A stretch of DNA of 64,000 nucleotides from Sphingobacterium micropteri (lineage in GTDB: Bacteria > Bacteroidota > Bacteroidia > Sphingobacteriales > Sphingobacteriaceae). Location: positions 282,455-346,454 of the forward strand of contig NZ_JACOIK010000006.1 of NCBI RefSeq assembly GCF_014692515.1, written 5' to 3'. Shown here in pieces: positions 52,675 through 61,425 of this stretch; position 1 is the first letter of the stretch; each line of letters starts with the position of its first letter. The translations under genes were made by a program, and so were the position numbers. Below the pieces are notes generated by a model. The model was not told where the DNA came from. It saw only the letters and a program-made list of their open reading frames with translations, and searched no databases.

Positions 52675-54237
52675 ATGTTAAGCATATTTGATTACGGAAT
52701 AATAATAGCTGTTTTATTGATTACCTTGTACTTTGGTCTTCGATATGCTAAAAATCAAAAATCAACCGAAGCGTATTTTTCTGCTAAAGGACGTGTTCCA
52801 TCTTGGGCAATCGGGATGTCACTCTTGGCGACCCTTATTAGTAGTGTTACTTTTCTAGGGTATCCCGCTGAAGGGTATGCCAACAATTGGATATTGTTAG
52901 TACAAGGGTTGATGGTGCCTATTGTACTGCTCGGTACGGTGTGGTTTATTGTGCCGCTATATCGAAAAGTGATTGGATTGAGTACCTACGAGTACTTTGA
53001 AAAGCGTTTTGGCAATTTTGCACGCTATTATAGTTCTATTGCGTTTGTCTTGCGCCAGTTCTCCGGAATGGGAACAGTTTTGTATCTCTTGGCCGTCGCC
53101 TTGTCGAGCATGACAAATATCAATACCTATTGGATTATACTGGTGGTGGGAAGTATTATCGTGATCGTCAATTTGCTGGGCGGTATTGAGGCCGTCATTT
53201 GGCTGGATGTATTTCAGGGATTCATGCTCTTCGCCAGTGGAATTCTCTGCATATTGGTCATTATTTTCTCTGTGAATGGTGGATTTCCGGAAGTGTGGCG
53301 TGTGGCATCGGAAAACGGACGAACGGGATTTGGACCGTACGATCTGGATTTTACACGATTAACTTTTGTCGTGATGGCCATCAACGGGATGTTTTATGCG
53401 ATTCAAAAATACGGTACTGATCAAACGGTTATTCAGCGGTACCTGACAGCACGTTCGGATAAGTCGGCTATACGTGCTTCGTTAATGGGTATTTTGCTGA
53501 CTGTACCGGTATGGTCACTTTTTATGTTTATCGGCACGGCTCTTTTCGTGTATTATACACAGCAACCGTTACCTGATGATGTGGGTCCCAATAGCGTATT
53601 CCCTTATTTTATCATGACACAGCTCCCGGTAGGTGTAGTCGGTTTTATATTAGCGGCCATGATCTCTGCAGCTATATGTAGTTTAAGTGCAGACCTCAAT
53701 TCGTTGGCGGCTGTAGGTATTGAAGATTATTATAAAAAGCTTCGCCCAGAAAAGGTGGATAACGAATATTTGAGAGCGAGCAGGTGGATGGTTGCCATTG
53801 CGGGAATCCTATCGATGTTGATCGGGTTTATTTACGTAGAATTAGGTAGCGAAAGCATCCTGGGCATCATCTTTACGCTGTATGCGATATTTTCGGGAGG
53901 TATTGTAGGGGTCTTCTTATTAGGGATTTTTACCGAACGAGCGAACCGTCAGGGGATCAATATTGCGATTGTGGTATGTGTTATCTTTACGGCCTACGCA
54001 TTTTTAACCAGTACAGAGATTGAATTTAGAGGAGAGTCGTTTGTCCTACTGGATCTCGGAGCGTTTAACTTTACACATAACAAAATGATGTTGGGTGTGT
54101 ACAGCCACTTGGTGGTTATCGGCGTGGGATATGTCGCCAGTCTGTTCTTTCCGAAACCAGAGCTGGATCCTAATTTATACTATAAGGGATGGAAGGCAAA
54201 CCGTAAATTGGATAGAGAAAGGGGGATAGAATCATGA
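52675..54237 (+). CDS. sodium:solute symporter family transporter
   Basis: 520 residues with about 13 membrane helices. It opens FDYGIIIAVLLITLYFGLRYAKNQKSTEAYFSAKGRVPSWAIGMSLLATLISSVTFLGYPAEGYANNW, of which the STEAYF and SLLATLISSVTF segments are SSS-family landmarks; YGTDQTVIQRYLTARSDK is another. The family carries sugars, sialic acid and other solutes with sodium across the inner membrane. Encoded 39 bp after the kinase and overlapping the esterase gene by 4 bp, so it likely imports the acid that the module degrades. Confidence 0.92.
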   Translation: MLSIFDYGIIIAVLLITLYFGLRYAKNQKSTEAYFSAKGRVPSWAIGMSLLATLISSVTFLGYPAEGYANNWILLVQGLMVPIVLLGTVWFIVPLYRKVIGLSTYEYFEKRFGNFARYYSSIAFVLRQFSGMGTVLYLLAVALSSMTNINTYWIILVVGSIIVIVNLLGGIEAVIWLDVFQGFMLFASGILCILVIIFSVNGGFPEVWRVASENGRTGFGPYDLDFTRLTFVVMAINGMFYAIQKYGTDQTVIQRYLTARSDKSAIRASLMGILLTVPVWSLFMFIGTALFVYYTQQPLPDDVGPNSVFPYFIMTQLPVGVVGFILAAMISAAICSLSADLNSLAAVGIEDYYKKLRPEKVDNEYLRASRWMVAIAGILSMLIGFIYVELGSESILGIIFTLYAIFSGGIVGVFLLGIFTERANRQGINIAIVVCVIFTAYAFLTSTEIEFRGESFVLLDLGAFNFTHNKMMLGVYSHLVVIGVGYVASLFFPKPELDPNLYYKGWKANRKLDRERGIES

Positions 54238-55622
54238 AAAGAATCTTAGCTATTGTTGTGGTATATTTATGTTGTTCTGGCCAGTTTAGCCAGGCACAAA
54301 ATTCCGATGATAAGTACCGGATACCCTTGCAAGATGTTATTGGCATGTTAGAAGAACGATACGACATCCAGATTAAATATAATGAAAGCCAGGTCAAAGA
54401 TAAATGGCTGAATTACGCTAAATGGCGTTTCCGACCCGATGTAGATGAAACACTTCGAAATGTACTGAGTCCCTTAGATCTGAAAGTAAATAAAGAAGGA
54501 GAAGGGAAATACAAACTCAAGGAATATGAATATTACCGTTGGGAACCGCAGGACGGTTGGGATTATTTGGACGAGTTGGCGACGCAGTACAACGATAAGG
54601 AGAGCTGGGAACAGCGAAAACAGAAAATCCGTCCGGATTTATACAACGCCCTGAAGTTGTCGCCCATGCCGGCAGCACCGCATTCGGTGCCGTTAGTGAC
54701 GAAAAAACGGACGTTTAAGAACTATACCGTAGAGAATTTCGCGCTGGAGATTATGCCCGGATTATATGTAAACGGCTCTATCTATCGGCCTTTGAAAGCA
54801 AAAGGTAAAGTCCCGTTGATGTTAAGTCCGGATGGACACTGGGGAGGTCATCGCTTCCGGAAGGATGCGCAGGTTCGCTGTGCTATGACAGCTCAAATGG
54901 GCGCTATAGCGGTTAGTTATGATCTCTTCGGTTGGGGAGAATCGACCTTGCAGTTTAAGCCCGAAGATCATCGCCGAAGCTTGTCATTAACGGTACAGAC
55001 ATTAGGGGCTATACGGATATTGGATTGGATGCTGCAAGACAAAAATATCGATACCGATCGCGTTGGTATTTGTGGTGGCTCCGGTGGCGGAAGCCATACC
55101 GTACTGATGACAGCCCTGGACGACCGCATTACGCTGAGCATTCCTGTTGTTTCCTTGTCTTCGTATTTCTACGGCGGCTGCCCTTGTGAAAGTGGGTTAC
55201 CGATCCATATGGCTGCTGGCGGAACAAATAACGTAGAGTTGGCGGCTATGGCAGCCCCTCGGCCGCAGCTGGTGATCTCGGATGGGAAGGATTGGACGGC
55301 ACACATGCCGGAGCATGATTTTCCGTATCTCCAGAAAATCTACAGCTACTATGGAAAGACCGACATGGTGGAAAACGTACACCTCCCCGAGGATGGTCAC
55401 GATTTTGGTTACGCCAAACGCAAGCCGGTCTACAATTTTATCGCGAAGCATTTTAAACTCGATACCAAGGAGCTTAAAAATGCAACAGGCGATTACGACG
55501 AGTCTAGCTGTGTGATAGAAGAAGAAATAGCCTTATATGCGTTTGGGCCGAATGGGGAAAACCTGCCCTCAAACGCTATACAGGGCTATGAAAATTTAGA
55601 AAAACGCTTTAAAGATCAATAA
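54234..55622 (+). CDS. secreted alpha/beta-hydrolase (pectin esterase candidate) with STN-like N-terminal domain
   Basis: 462 residues, signal peptide to about 21 (FSQAQ). Residues 30-100 resemble an STN (secretin/TonB short N-terminal) domain: IPLQDVIGMLEERYDIQIKYN, DVDETLRNVLSPLDLKV. The hydrolase follows (about 165-430) with nucleophile Ser283 (ICGGSGGGSHTV), likely Asp in VISDGKDW and His in PEDGHDFGY. Similar enzymes are called acetyl-xylan esterases; an RG-II locus methylesterase of Bacteroides (BT1017, from memory) is also an alpha/beta-hydrolase. A pectin methyl- or acetylesterase is likely. The STN fusion is unusual. Confidence 0.8.
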   Translation: MKRILAIVVVYLCCSGQFSQAQNSDDKYRIPLQDVIGMLEERYDIQIKYNESQVKDKWLNYAKWRFRPDVDETLRNVLSPLDLKVNKEGEGKYKLKEYEYYRWEPQDGWDYLDELATQYNDKESWEQRKQKIRPDLYNALKLSPMPAAPHSVPLVTKKRTFKNYTVENFALEIMPGLYVNGSIYRPLKAKGKVPLMLSPDGHWGGHRFRKDAQVRCAMTAQMGAIAVSYDLFGWGESTLQFKPEDHRRSLSLTVQTLGAIRILDWMLQDKNIDTDRVGICGGSGGGSHTVLMTALDDRITLSIPVVSLSSYFYGGCPCESGLPIHMAAGGTNNVELAAMAAPRPQLVISDGKDWTAHMPEHDFPYLQKIYSYYGKTDMVENVHLPEDGHDFGYAKRKPVYNFIAKHFKLDTKELKNATGDYDESSCVIEEEIALYAFGPNGENLPSNAIQGYENLEKRFKDQ

Positions 55623-55623
55623 A

Positions 55624-56520
55624 ATGGAATCATTAAATAGACGAGCATTTATAACAACGGCTGTCCTTGGAGCGACGGCGTTGATGTTACCAAAATCGAC
55701 GTGGGCGTTTGCGCTGAAAGAACAACGTTATAAAGTAGCGGTTATCGATTTGATGATCCTGAAAAGACAGAAGCTTGGAGCCGTTAAGCTGACCAGCGAA
55801 ATTGGTGCGGATGGCCTCGAAGTGGATATGGGTGGATTAGGCAATCGCGATACGTTTGACAACCAGTTTTTCGATGACGCATTTCGAACAAATTACCTCA
55901 ACGAATTGAAAGAATATGGTATCGAAGTAGCTTCGGTCGCGATGACCGGCTTTTACGCACAGTCTTTTGCAACGCGCCCGACATACCAACAAATGGTAGG
56001 CGATTGTCTGAAGACTTGCCAGTTGTTGGGTGCGAAGATAGCCTTTTTACCACTGGGGGTGCAGGGCGATTTAGTGCAAAATCCCGAACTGCGTCCGGCT
56101 ATTGTCGAACGATTGAAGGAAGTGGGAAAAATGGCAAAAAGAGCGGGTGTTATCGTTGGAATAGAAACGGCTCTAGATGCGCAAGGAGACGTGGAGCTGT
56201 TAAAAGAGATCGGATCGAAGAATATCCAGATCTATTTTAATTTTTCCAATCCGTTAAAAGAAGGACGGGACTTAATAAAAGAACTCCAGATCCTCGGTAA
56301 GAAACGTATTTGTCAAATACACTGTACCGATGAGGACGGTGTATGGCTAGAGCATAATACACGCTTGGATATGCCCAACGTAAAAGAAGCCTTGGATAAG
56401 ATGGGCTGGAAGGGCTGGTTAGTGATCGAGCGCTCCAGAGACGCGAGCTTGTCACCCCGGATGGTAAAAGAGAACTTTGGGGCCAATACCAAATATGTAA
56501 AATCTATTTTTCAAAAATAA
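55624..56520 (+). CDS. exported sugar-phosphate isomerase/epimerase-like TIM-barrel protein
   Basis: 298 residues with a Tat-type signal (NRRAFITTAVLGATALMLP). The AP-endonuclease-2/xylose-isomerase-like TIM barrel spans about 38-295, with acidic metal-ligand candidates in LEVDMGGLG, IVGIETALDAQGD, ICQIHCTDEDG and GWLVIERSRD. Tat export means it folds with its metal in the cytoplasm and works in the periplasm. Family members act on free sugars or keto acids; the substrate here is unknown. It lies 1 bp after the esterase gene. Confidence 0.82.
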   Translation: MESLNRRAFITTAVLGATALMLPKSTWAFALKEQRYKVAVIDLMILKRQKLGAVKLTSEIGADGLEVDMGGLGNRDTFDNQFFDDAFRTNYLNELKEYGIEVASVAMTGFYAQSFATRPTYQQMVGDCLKTCQLLGAKIAFLPLGVQGDLVQNPELRPAIVERLKEVGKMAKRAGVIVGIETALDAQGDVELLKEIGSKNIQIYFNFSNPLKEGRDLIKELQILGKKRICQIHCTDEDGVWLEHNTRLDMPNVKEALDKMGWKGWLVIERSRDASLSPRMVKENFGANTKYVKSIFQK

Positions 56521-56554
56521 AGGGCCTTATCGCCGTTTATAAAACTATAATTGC

Positions 56555-58006
56555 ATGAAAACGATATGGATTGGTTTAATGGCACTTTTGTGTGCGGCTT
56601 GCGCCTCGACCTCTTTACAAGAAAGATTAGACAGCAACTTACCAAAATATGACGAAGTAGGAGCCGCTGTGATGCCGGATAGTATTGCAGCTATTCAATC
56701 GCCTTTTTTTGCGTATGACTTCAAACGTCCCTCCTTTCCCGAACGTATCGATTCACTATCCCCTGGTGAAGATGTTATCCAGAACGGTATCGATCAATTA
56801 GCATCTGCCGGTGGTGGAACATTGGTGTTGACCAAAGGGGACTACCTGTCGGGGAGAATTGAATTAAAATCAAATATCAACCTACATCTACAAGAAGGTG
56901 CTGTGATCACGTTCAAAAGTGAGATCGCAGATTTCTTGCCGGTGGTATATACGCGAAATGAGGGAATAGAATTATACTCGCTAGGAGCGTGTGTGTATGC
57001 AAACGACGCGGTGAATATCGCCATTACGGGTAAGGGAAAACTGATTGGCCCAGGGGATGGTTCTATACGCGAGCAGACGATGACACACGACGTCATCGAA
57101 AATATCGTGCGCAGCGATACACCGATAGAAGAACGTATATACGATGGTAAGACCGCAGAATTTATTTTTCCGCCAGCGATGATTGCACCCATCAACTGTA
57201 AGCAGGTTTTTATCGAAGGGCTTACGTTGGAACGCTCTGCTTTTTGGAATGTCGTGCCGACTTTTTGCGAGGATGTGATTATCCGCGGGGTGCAGGTGTA
57301 TTCTAAGGGTATTCCACGCGGTGATGGGATCGATATTGAATCGTCCAAAAATGTATTGGTCGAGTATTGCAGCCTGTATACGGGCGACGATTGTATCGCG
57401 ATAAAAGCGGGTAGGGGGTACGACGGACTTCGTGCAGCCAAGCCTTCAGAAAATATTGTGGTACGTTACTGTTTAGCCGGCGAAGGGCATGGTGGTATCA
57501 CTTTGGGTAGCGAGACAGCGGGTATGATTAAAAATCTATACGTTCACGACTGTGCCTTTGATGGCACGGATGTGGGGATACGCTTTAAAACACGCCGTCC
57601 ACGCGGTGGTGGCGGGCAAAATATAGCCTTCGAAAATATCCGGATGAATATTGGGAAATCTGCGTTGCGCTGGGATATGCTTGGAAGTGCACAACATGTG
57701 GGCGCACAGGCCAGCCGTGACTTTGCAGTGGAGGTCAATGCCCTGACACCGAAATTTTCGGATGTAACCATTAATAACGTACTCATCGAATCAGCTAGGG
57801 AGTGTATTCATGTAGAAGGAATTCCCGAATCGAGATTGGAAAATGTGACGATTTCTAACATGCACGCTACAGGAAAACGTTATTTGGCGATTAAGGATGC
57901 GGAAAATTTTGTTGTCCAGAACAGCGAGATACATTGCGACGACTGTGTGATAGATAGTGTACATGTAACGGGGTTAGTGCAGGAGAATGTGAAGTTGGCA
58001 CATTAA
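56555..58006 (+). CDS. GH28 polygalacturonase-type glycosidase, lipoprotein
   Basis: 483 residues; lipobox LMALLCAAC (Cys about 16). Right-handed beta-helix with the GH28 active-site motifs: Asp257 in RGDGIDIE, Asp278-Asp279 in TGDDCIAIK, His312 in GEGHGGITLGSE and the Arg/Lys motif RFKTRRPRGG. GH28 enzymes hydrolyse alpha-1,4-galacturonic bonds; the lipid anchor and cluster suggest an exo-acting enzyme on oligogalacturonides or a pectin side chain. Last gene of the large cluster; its stop overlaps the end of the convergent Crp/Fnr gene by 4 bp. Confidence 0.92.
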   Translation: MKTIWIGLMALLCAACASTSLQERLDSNLPKYDEVGAAVMPDSIAAIQSPFFAYDFKRPSFPERIDSLSPGEDVIQNGIDQLASAGGGTLVLTKGDYLSGRIELKSNINLHLQEGAVITFKSEIADFLPVVYTRNEGIELYSLGACVYANDAVNIAITGKGKLIGPGDGSIREQTMTHDVIENIVRSDTPIEERIYDGKTAEFIFPPAMIAPINCKQVFIEGLTLERSAFWNVVPTFCEDVIIRGVQVYSKGIPRGDGIDIESSKNVLVEYCSLYTGDDCIAIKAGRGYDGLRAAKPSENIVVRYCLAGEGHGGITLGSETAGMIKNLYVHDCAFDGTDVGIRFKTRRPRGGGGQNIAFENIRMNIGKSALRWDMLGSAQHVGAQASRDFAVEVNALTPKFSDVTINNVLIESARECIHVEGIPESRLENVTISNMHATGKRYLAIKDAENFVVQNSEIHCDDCVIDSVHVTGLVQENVKLAH

Positions 58007-58623
58007 GCGTTGTTGTTTCCCCGTATCCGGCTTAGGGTGGAAGACGTAATTCCTAAATACGAAGAAATAATTCCAAGAGGAATGCGTTTTAACACATCTG
58101 GCCGTCGGCTCATTAAATGCTGATAGCGTTTTTTTGCGTTGTACACACGGAGCTCGTTTGCTTTTTCCTCGCTTCTGATATAGTAGTGTTCTGTGAGCAC
58201 ACGCCCGATATAATTAAATTCGGGGAATTCACTATAAAGGCGCATCAGGGCGTCATACGACAGCACGAGCAGGGAAGTATCCTCCAAAGTTTCCAAAACT
58301 TCAAAAGAAGGTTGCCGCCCGAAGAAGCTATACACCGATATAGCAAGATCACCCTCAAAAAGTAGCCAAGACGTGCTTTCTTTCCCATGACTATCAAGAT
58401 AAAAGGATCTCATTGCTCCCTGCCTAATAAAATAAATCGACTGCTGTACCTTCCCGGTGTCCAGCAACCGGTGTTTTCTTTTAAGTTGCCGCAGTTGTGT
58501 GTTTTTGATAATTGCTGCACGCAGTTCGGAACTGATGGTATGAATGCCTTCGAATAATGTAATTACAGCCTCTTGTGCAACGGCTTGCTGCGTTTCATGG
58601 TTTCTTTTGGTATTGTCTGTCAT
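58003..58623 (-). CDS. Crp/Fnr-family transcriptional regulator
   Basis: 206 residues. Cyclic-nucleotide-binding-like barrel (about 40-130: HRLLDTGKVQQSIYFIRQGAMRSFYLDSHGKESTSWLLFEGDLAISVYSFF) and winged helix at the end (LMSRRPDVLKRIPLGIISSYLGITSSTLSRIRG). It is divergent from the lipoprotein gene at 58782; a perfect palindrome lies in the 158-bp space between them and may be its operator. Signal unknown. Confidence 0.9.
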   Translation of the reverse strand: MTDNTKRNHETQQAVAQEAVITLFEGIHTISSELRAAIIKNTQLRQLKRKHRLLDTGKVQQSIYFIRQGAMRSFYLDSHGKESTSWLLFEGDLAISVYSFFGRQPSFEVLETLEDTSLLVLSYDALMRLYSEFPEFNYIGRVLTEHYYIRSEEKANELRVYNAKKRYQHLMSRRPDVLKRIPLGIISSYLGITSSTLSRIRGNNNA

Positions 58624-58711
58624 TTAATAGGAAATAAAAATTAGTCTTATAAATATAGTGATTTTTTGAAAAAAGCCAGTTTTAAAAAATCTCATTTTTT
58701 TATTTTTTGCC

Positions 58712-58736
58712 TTTTGTCAAAAATATTTTGACAAAA
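58712..58736. promoter_or_regulatory. 25-bp palindrome, likely Crp/Fnr operator
   Basis: Perfect palindrome with arms TTTTGTCAAAA and TTTTGACAAAA around ATA, between the divergent Crp/Fnr gene and the peptidase-like lipoprotein gene. The TTGTC...GACAA form resembles Crp/Fnr-type sites. Binding is inference. Confidence 0.6.
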
Positions 58737-58781
58737 AAGGGTTTGTTTTGTGATGATTAACACATAATAAACAGCATAAAT

Positions 58782-60374
58782 ATGAAGAGAAATTTAATTT
58801 TTGTGAAAGTCCTGCTATTAAGCCTGGCGCTGGCTTCGCTACATGCTTGCCAGAAAGACTTTGTGCAGTCTTCGGAAACAGAAGTATCCGAGGAAGAATT
58901 TACTTTGGCTACGGCGAAGCAGCATTTTCGGAGTTTGGATAAAAGGCTGGCAAAGGAGAATCCGGTTTTGGCTGATCCGAAATCTTCGGAGCTAGTGTGG
59001 AGCCGCTCGTATGTCGAGCATCGTGCGCAGGTAGATTTTGCAGAGATACCGCTTGTAGCTAAACGAAAACGGGTCAAGCTCTACAACTTTCCACAGGATA
59101 GTCTGAAATACGAACCCGACCCTTCTGTTGGAGAGCTATCGGTTCAACGCTTATTATTTTACAAAGGCAAGGATGGTGAGATAATGGAACGTATCGTGAC
59201 GTATATTCCTGATAAGGAATATTTGATTCGTCGTAAAATGGAGATGGGGCTAAACACGATAAAGAAGATGCAGAGCAACTTCAGTGGCTATATGGAATAT
59301 CGAACATTAGAGAACCGGGTTACGAAAATTTTGAGGCTGAAAGATGGGAGAGTTGTTAGAAAATATATACCTAGGCAGTCGGTTATTGCTAAAAAGACTA
59401 CTTCGAACCCATCTTCGGAGCCGATTGTTTCAAGTAGAGGCTGCCATACTACTTGTTTCCCCATATTTGATTATGTCTGTGATAGCTACGTTGTTGAGGA
59501 AGAAATTATTGTTGAATGTATCAACCAACAAGTCGGACAAGACTGCGATACTTATTGTGATCCAGACCCAGACCCAGATCCAAATCCAAATCCCAATCCA
59601 ACCGATCCTGAACCGGAGTACTACGACTGCAATGGTGTACGGAACGGTTCAGCTTATACTGCTGAATGCGGCTGTATCGGTGGAAACACGGGGATTTCGG
59701 AATGTGTTGACGCGTCTATTCCAGATGATGCAGAATTGATTGGACAAGAAAATCCCGAGGTAAACCCTGAAGACTATACCGATTGTTTTGGTAATATTAG
59801 TAATACAGGCGCGAGTTTTAAGGTAACGGCTTACGTCTTAGAACCGAATCCGGGAACTAATGATTTCTTTGGCACAAATAGTGTGGGCCATGTTGCGATA
59901 GGACTTACAAAGACGGGAGGAAATGGTCAGTCCATTACCCAGGTATTGGGATTCTATCCTGAGGGGGCAAATATCTTCAAAGAATATACCGGGCCATCCA
60001 AAATCGTGGATAACGGTGACTCAGATGATCTCATGCCCTACACTATAAAAATGGACTTTGACATGGGAAACAACGCGGCTGCTTTTCAGAACATTCTAAA
60101 TAAAGTAAATACGCCTCCTGCAACGTATCATGCCCTTACCAACAATTGTGTACGGTATGTCTATGAAGCTTGCCAAGCCGGAGGATTAGCCGTTCCTTTT
60201 CAGATGTCGACTATTTACATGTCAACAACGCCATTTTCTCCACCTGTTCCAGTTTCTGCCTATACCCCTGCAGGTATGGCGCAGGCCATGCGGGGTGCCA
60301 TGGCGGGCGGTAATACAAATATAAGTACAGCTAATAATGTCGATGTGCCCACGAGTCACGGACCCTGTAACTGA
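58782..60374 (+). CDS. lipoprotein with C-terminal permuted papain-like (toxin-type) domain
   Basis: 530 residues. Lipobox LASLHAC (Cys about 23). Residues 25-215 form a charged domain; 225-290 are cysteine-rich with an aspartate/proline/asparagine linker (DPDPDPDPNPNPNPTDPEPE); 340-480 is a separate domain with His370 (VGHVAIGLTK) before Cys456 (NNCVRYVYEAC). His-before-Cys order fits permuted papain-like (NlpC/PPPDE-type) hydrolases, used by some polymorphic toxins as the C-terminal tip. Three related small membrane proteins and a diverged copy of the Cys half follow, which supports a toxin/immunity reading. Alternatives: a self-acting surface peptidase or amidase. Confidence 0.7.
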   Translation: MKRNLIFVKVLLLSLALASLHACQKDFVQSSETEVSEEEFTLATAKQHFRSLDKRLAKENPVLADPKSSELVWSRSYVEHRAQVDFAEIPLVAKRKRVKLYNFPQDSLKYEPDPSVGELSVQRLLFYKGKDGEIMERIVTYIPDKEYLIRRKMEMGLNTIKKMQSNFSGYMEYRTLENRVTKILRLKDGRVVRKYIPRQSVIAKKTTSNPSSEPIVSSRGCHTTCFPIFDYVCDSYVVEEEIIVECINQQVGQDCDTYCDPDPDPDPNPNPNPTDPEPEYYDCNGVRNGSAYTAECGCIGGNTGISECVDASIPDDAELIGQENPEVNPEDYTDCFGNISNTGASFKVTAYVLEPNPGTNDFFGTNSVGHVAIGLTKTGGNGQSITQVLGFYPEGANIFKEYTGPSKIVDNGDSDDLMPYTIKMDFDMGNNAAAFQNILNKVNTPPATYHALTNNCVRYVYEACQAGGLAVPFQMSTIYMSTTPFSPPVPVSAYTPAGMAQAMRGAMAGGNTNISTANNVDVPTSHGPCN

Positions 60375-60389
60375 AAAATAGATGATATC

Positions 60390-60767
60390 ATGAAAAAGAA
60401 ATATGTTCGGTTAATTGTTTGGACTTTTGTTTTTATCTTATTGGTTTGGATAACCAATTTTACGATCGTTGGGTATTTCCTGAAACGGAATTATACGTAC
60501 AGCAATTACAATGGTTCTTTTAGGCATACTGAAGATAGATTAAAAGGTAAATCCTACGAAGGACGAGACAATAGATATAAAACGTTTCTTAAAAATCATC
60601 CGGAGGTGAAAGACAAACAGCTCTATCGTACATTTTGGTTGAACCCTTGGTATTTTTGGGAATGGAGAGAATGGGTAGAGCATTTTGATCGGTTCACCCT
60701 TCCTTATATTTCCGAGAATGGAATTCAGCAAAACCGTGAAACGGAAGGACTGGATACTAAGGATTAG
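60390..60767 (+). CDS. small membrane-anchored protein, possible immunity protein (copy 1)
   Basis: 125 residues: one membrane helix at 7-31 (VRLIVWTFVFILLVWITNFTIVGYF) and a soluble part with LYRTFWLNPWYFWEWREWVEHFDRF. It lies 15 bp after the toxin-like lipoprotein and is closely related to the protein at 61426 and more distantly to 61028. Cognate immunity proteins usually stand directly downstream of their toxin, so this is the best candidate partner. Family not recognised. Confidence 0.7.
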   Translation: MKKKYVRLIVWTFVFILLVWITNFTIVGYFLKRNYTYSNYNGSFRHTEDRLKGKSYEGRDNRYKTFLKNHPEVKDKQLYRTFWLNPWYFWEWREWVEHFDRFTLPYISENGIQQNRETEGLDTKD

Positions 60768-60784
60768 TGACTATTAAGGAATAA

Positions 60785-61024
60785 TATAGTACGCCGTTAT
60801 TAAAGAGCTCGTACCTCTATGATTTGGATAGCTATAACTGTACAGACTATGCACTTGATGTTTTTAATAATGCCTTATCGAGTAGCAATCAGATTAGTCA
60901 TACAGGTTTTACAAAACCCAATGATTTATATGATACCTTAGATACGATGTCTTCAAATAATAGTGTTATTACGAAGCATGCATCTAACAATCGTTCTCCA
61001 ATAAGTACAAACTGTAACAATTAG
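60785..61024 (+). pseudogene. orphan C-terminal fragment of a diverged papain-like domain
   Basis: Open frame without a usable start that reads STPLLKSSYLYDLDSYNCTDYAL... and ends ASNNRSPISTNCNN. It parallels the last 90 residues of the lipoprotein at 58782: YNCTDYAL matches NNCVRYVY around the catalytic Cys, and the ends STNCN and SHGPCN correspond. The His half and the lipoprotein part are missing. This is the pattern of a displaced toxin tip or a leftover of recombination. Confidence 0.7.
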
Positions 61025-61027
61025 AGT

Positions 61028-61414
61028 GTGAAAAAGAAAGTAATCATCTGGATTGTCGCAGTGGTAGTCGTTTCGAATCTACCGATTATTAATGGTGAAA
61101 TATTACGAGGGGTGGACTCGGAATATTTCCGTTATTCAAACGCGGATGCCACATTTACGTATATTGATCACTTTGGCTTTAAATCGGGAGGATATTTTAA
61201 TAAAAGAGTTAGCGAAGAAGGTATTAAGAGAGACTTGAATTCACAAGGCGATACAATCGAAATTTTCCGATTGTATCGGATCAATCCTTTATGTTTTTGG
61301 CGTTGGAGTTATTACATTATAGTCAGTAGACAATTTAGGTATAAGAGTTGGAAAGAAATCGAGCCTCGACGAGAGCCGTTTAACAAGCGTATGAATCCGT
61401 TGCAGCGTTTTTAG
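61028..61414 (+). CDS. small membrane-anchored protein, possible immunity protein (diverged copy 2)
   Basis: 128 residues with a GTG start 3 bp after the toxin-tip fragment. Membrane helix at 5-22 (VIIWIVAVVVVSNLPIING); soluble part with YFRYSNADATFTYID and LYRINPLCFWRWSYYI, which align with NYTYSNYNGSFR and LYRTFWLNPWYFWEW of the neighbours. Likely the immunity partner of the diverged fragment just upstream. Family not recognised. Confidence 0.65.
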   Translation: MKKKVIIWIVAVVVVSNLPIINGEILRGVDSEYFRYSNADATFTYIDHFGFKSGGYFNKRVSEEGIKRDLNSQGDTIEIFRLYRINPLCFWRWSYYIIVSRQFRYKSWKEIEPRREPFNKRMNPLQRF

Positions 61415-61425
61415 CCATCGAAAAG

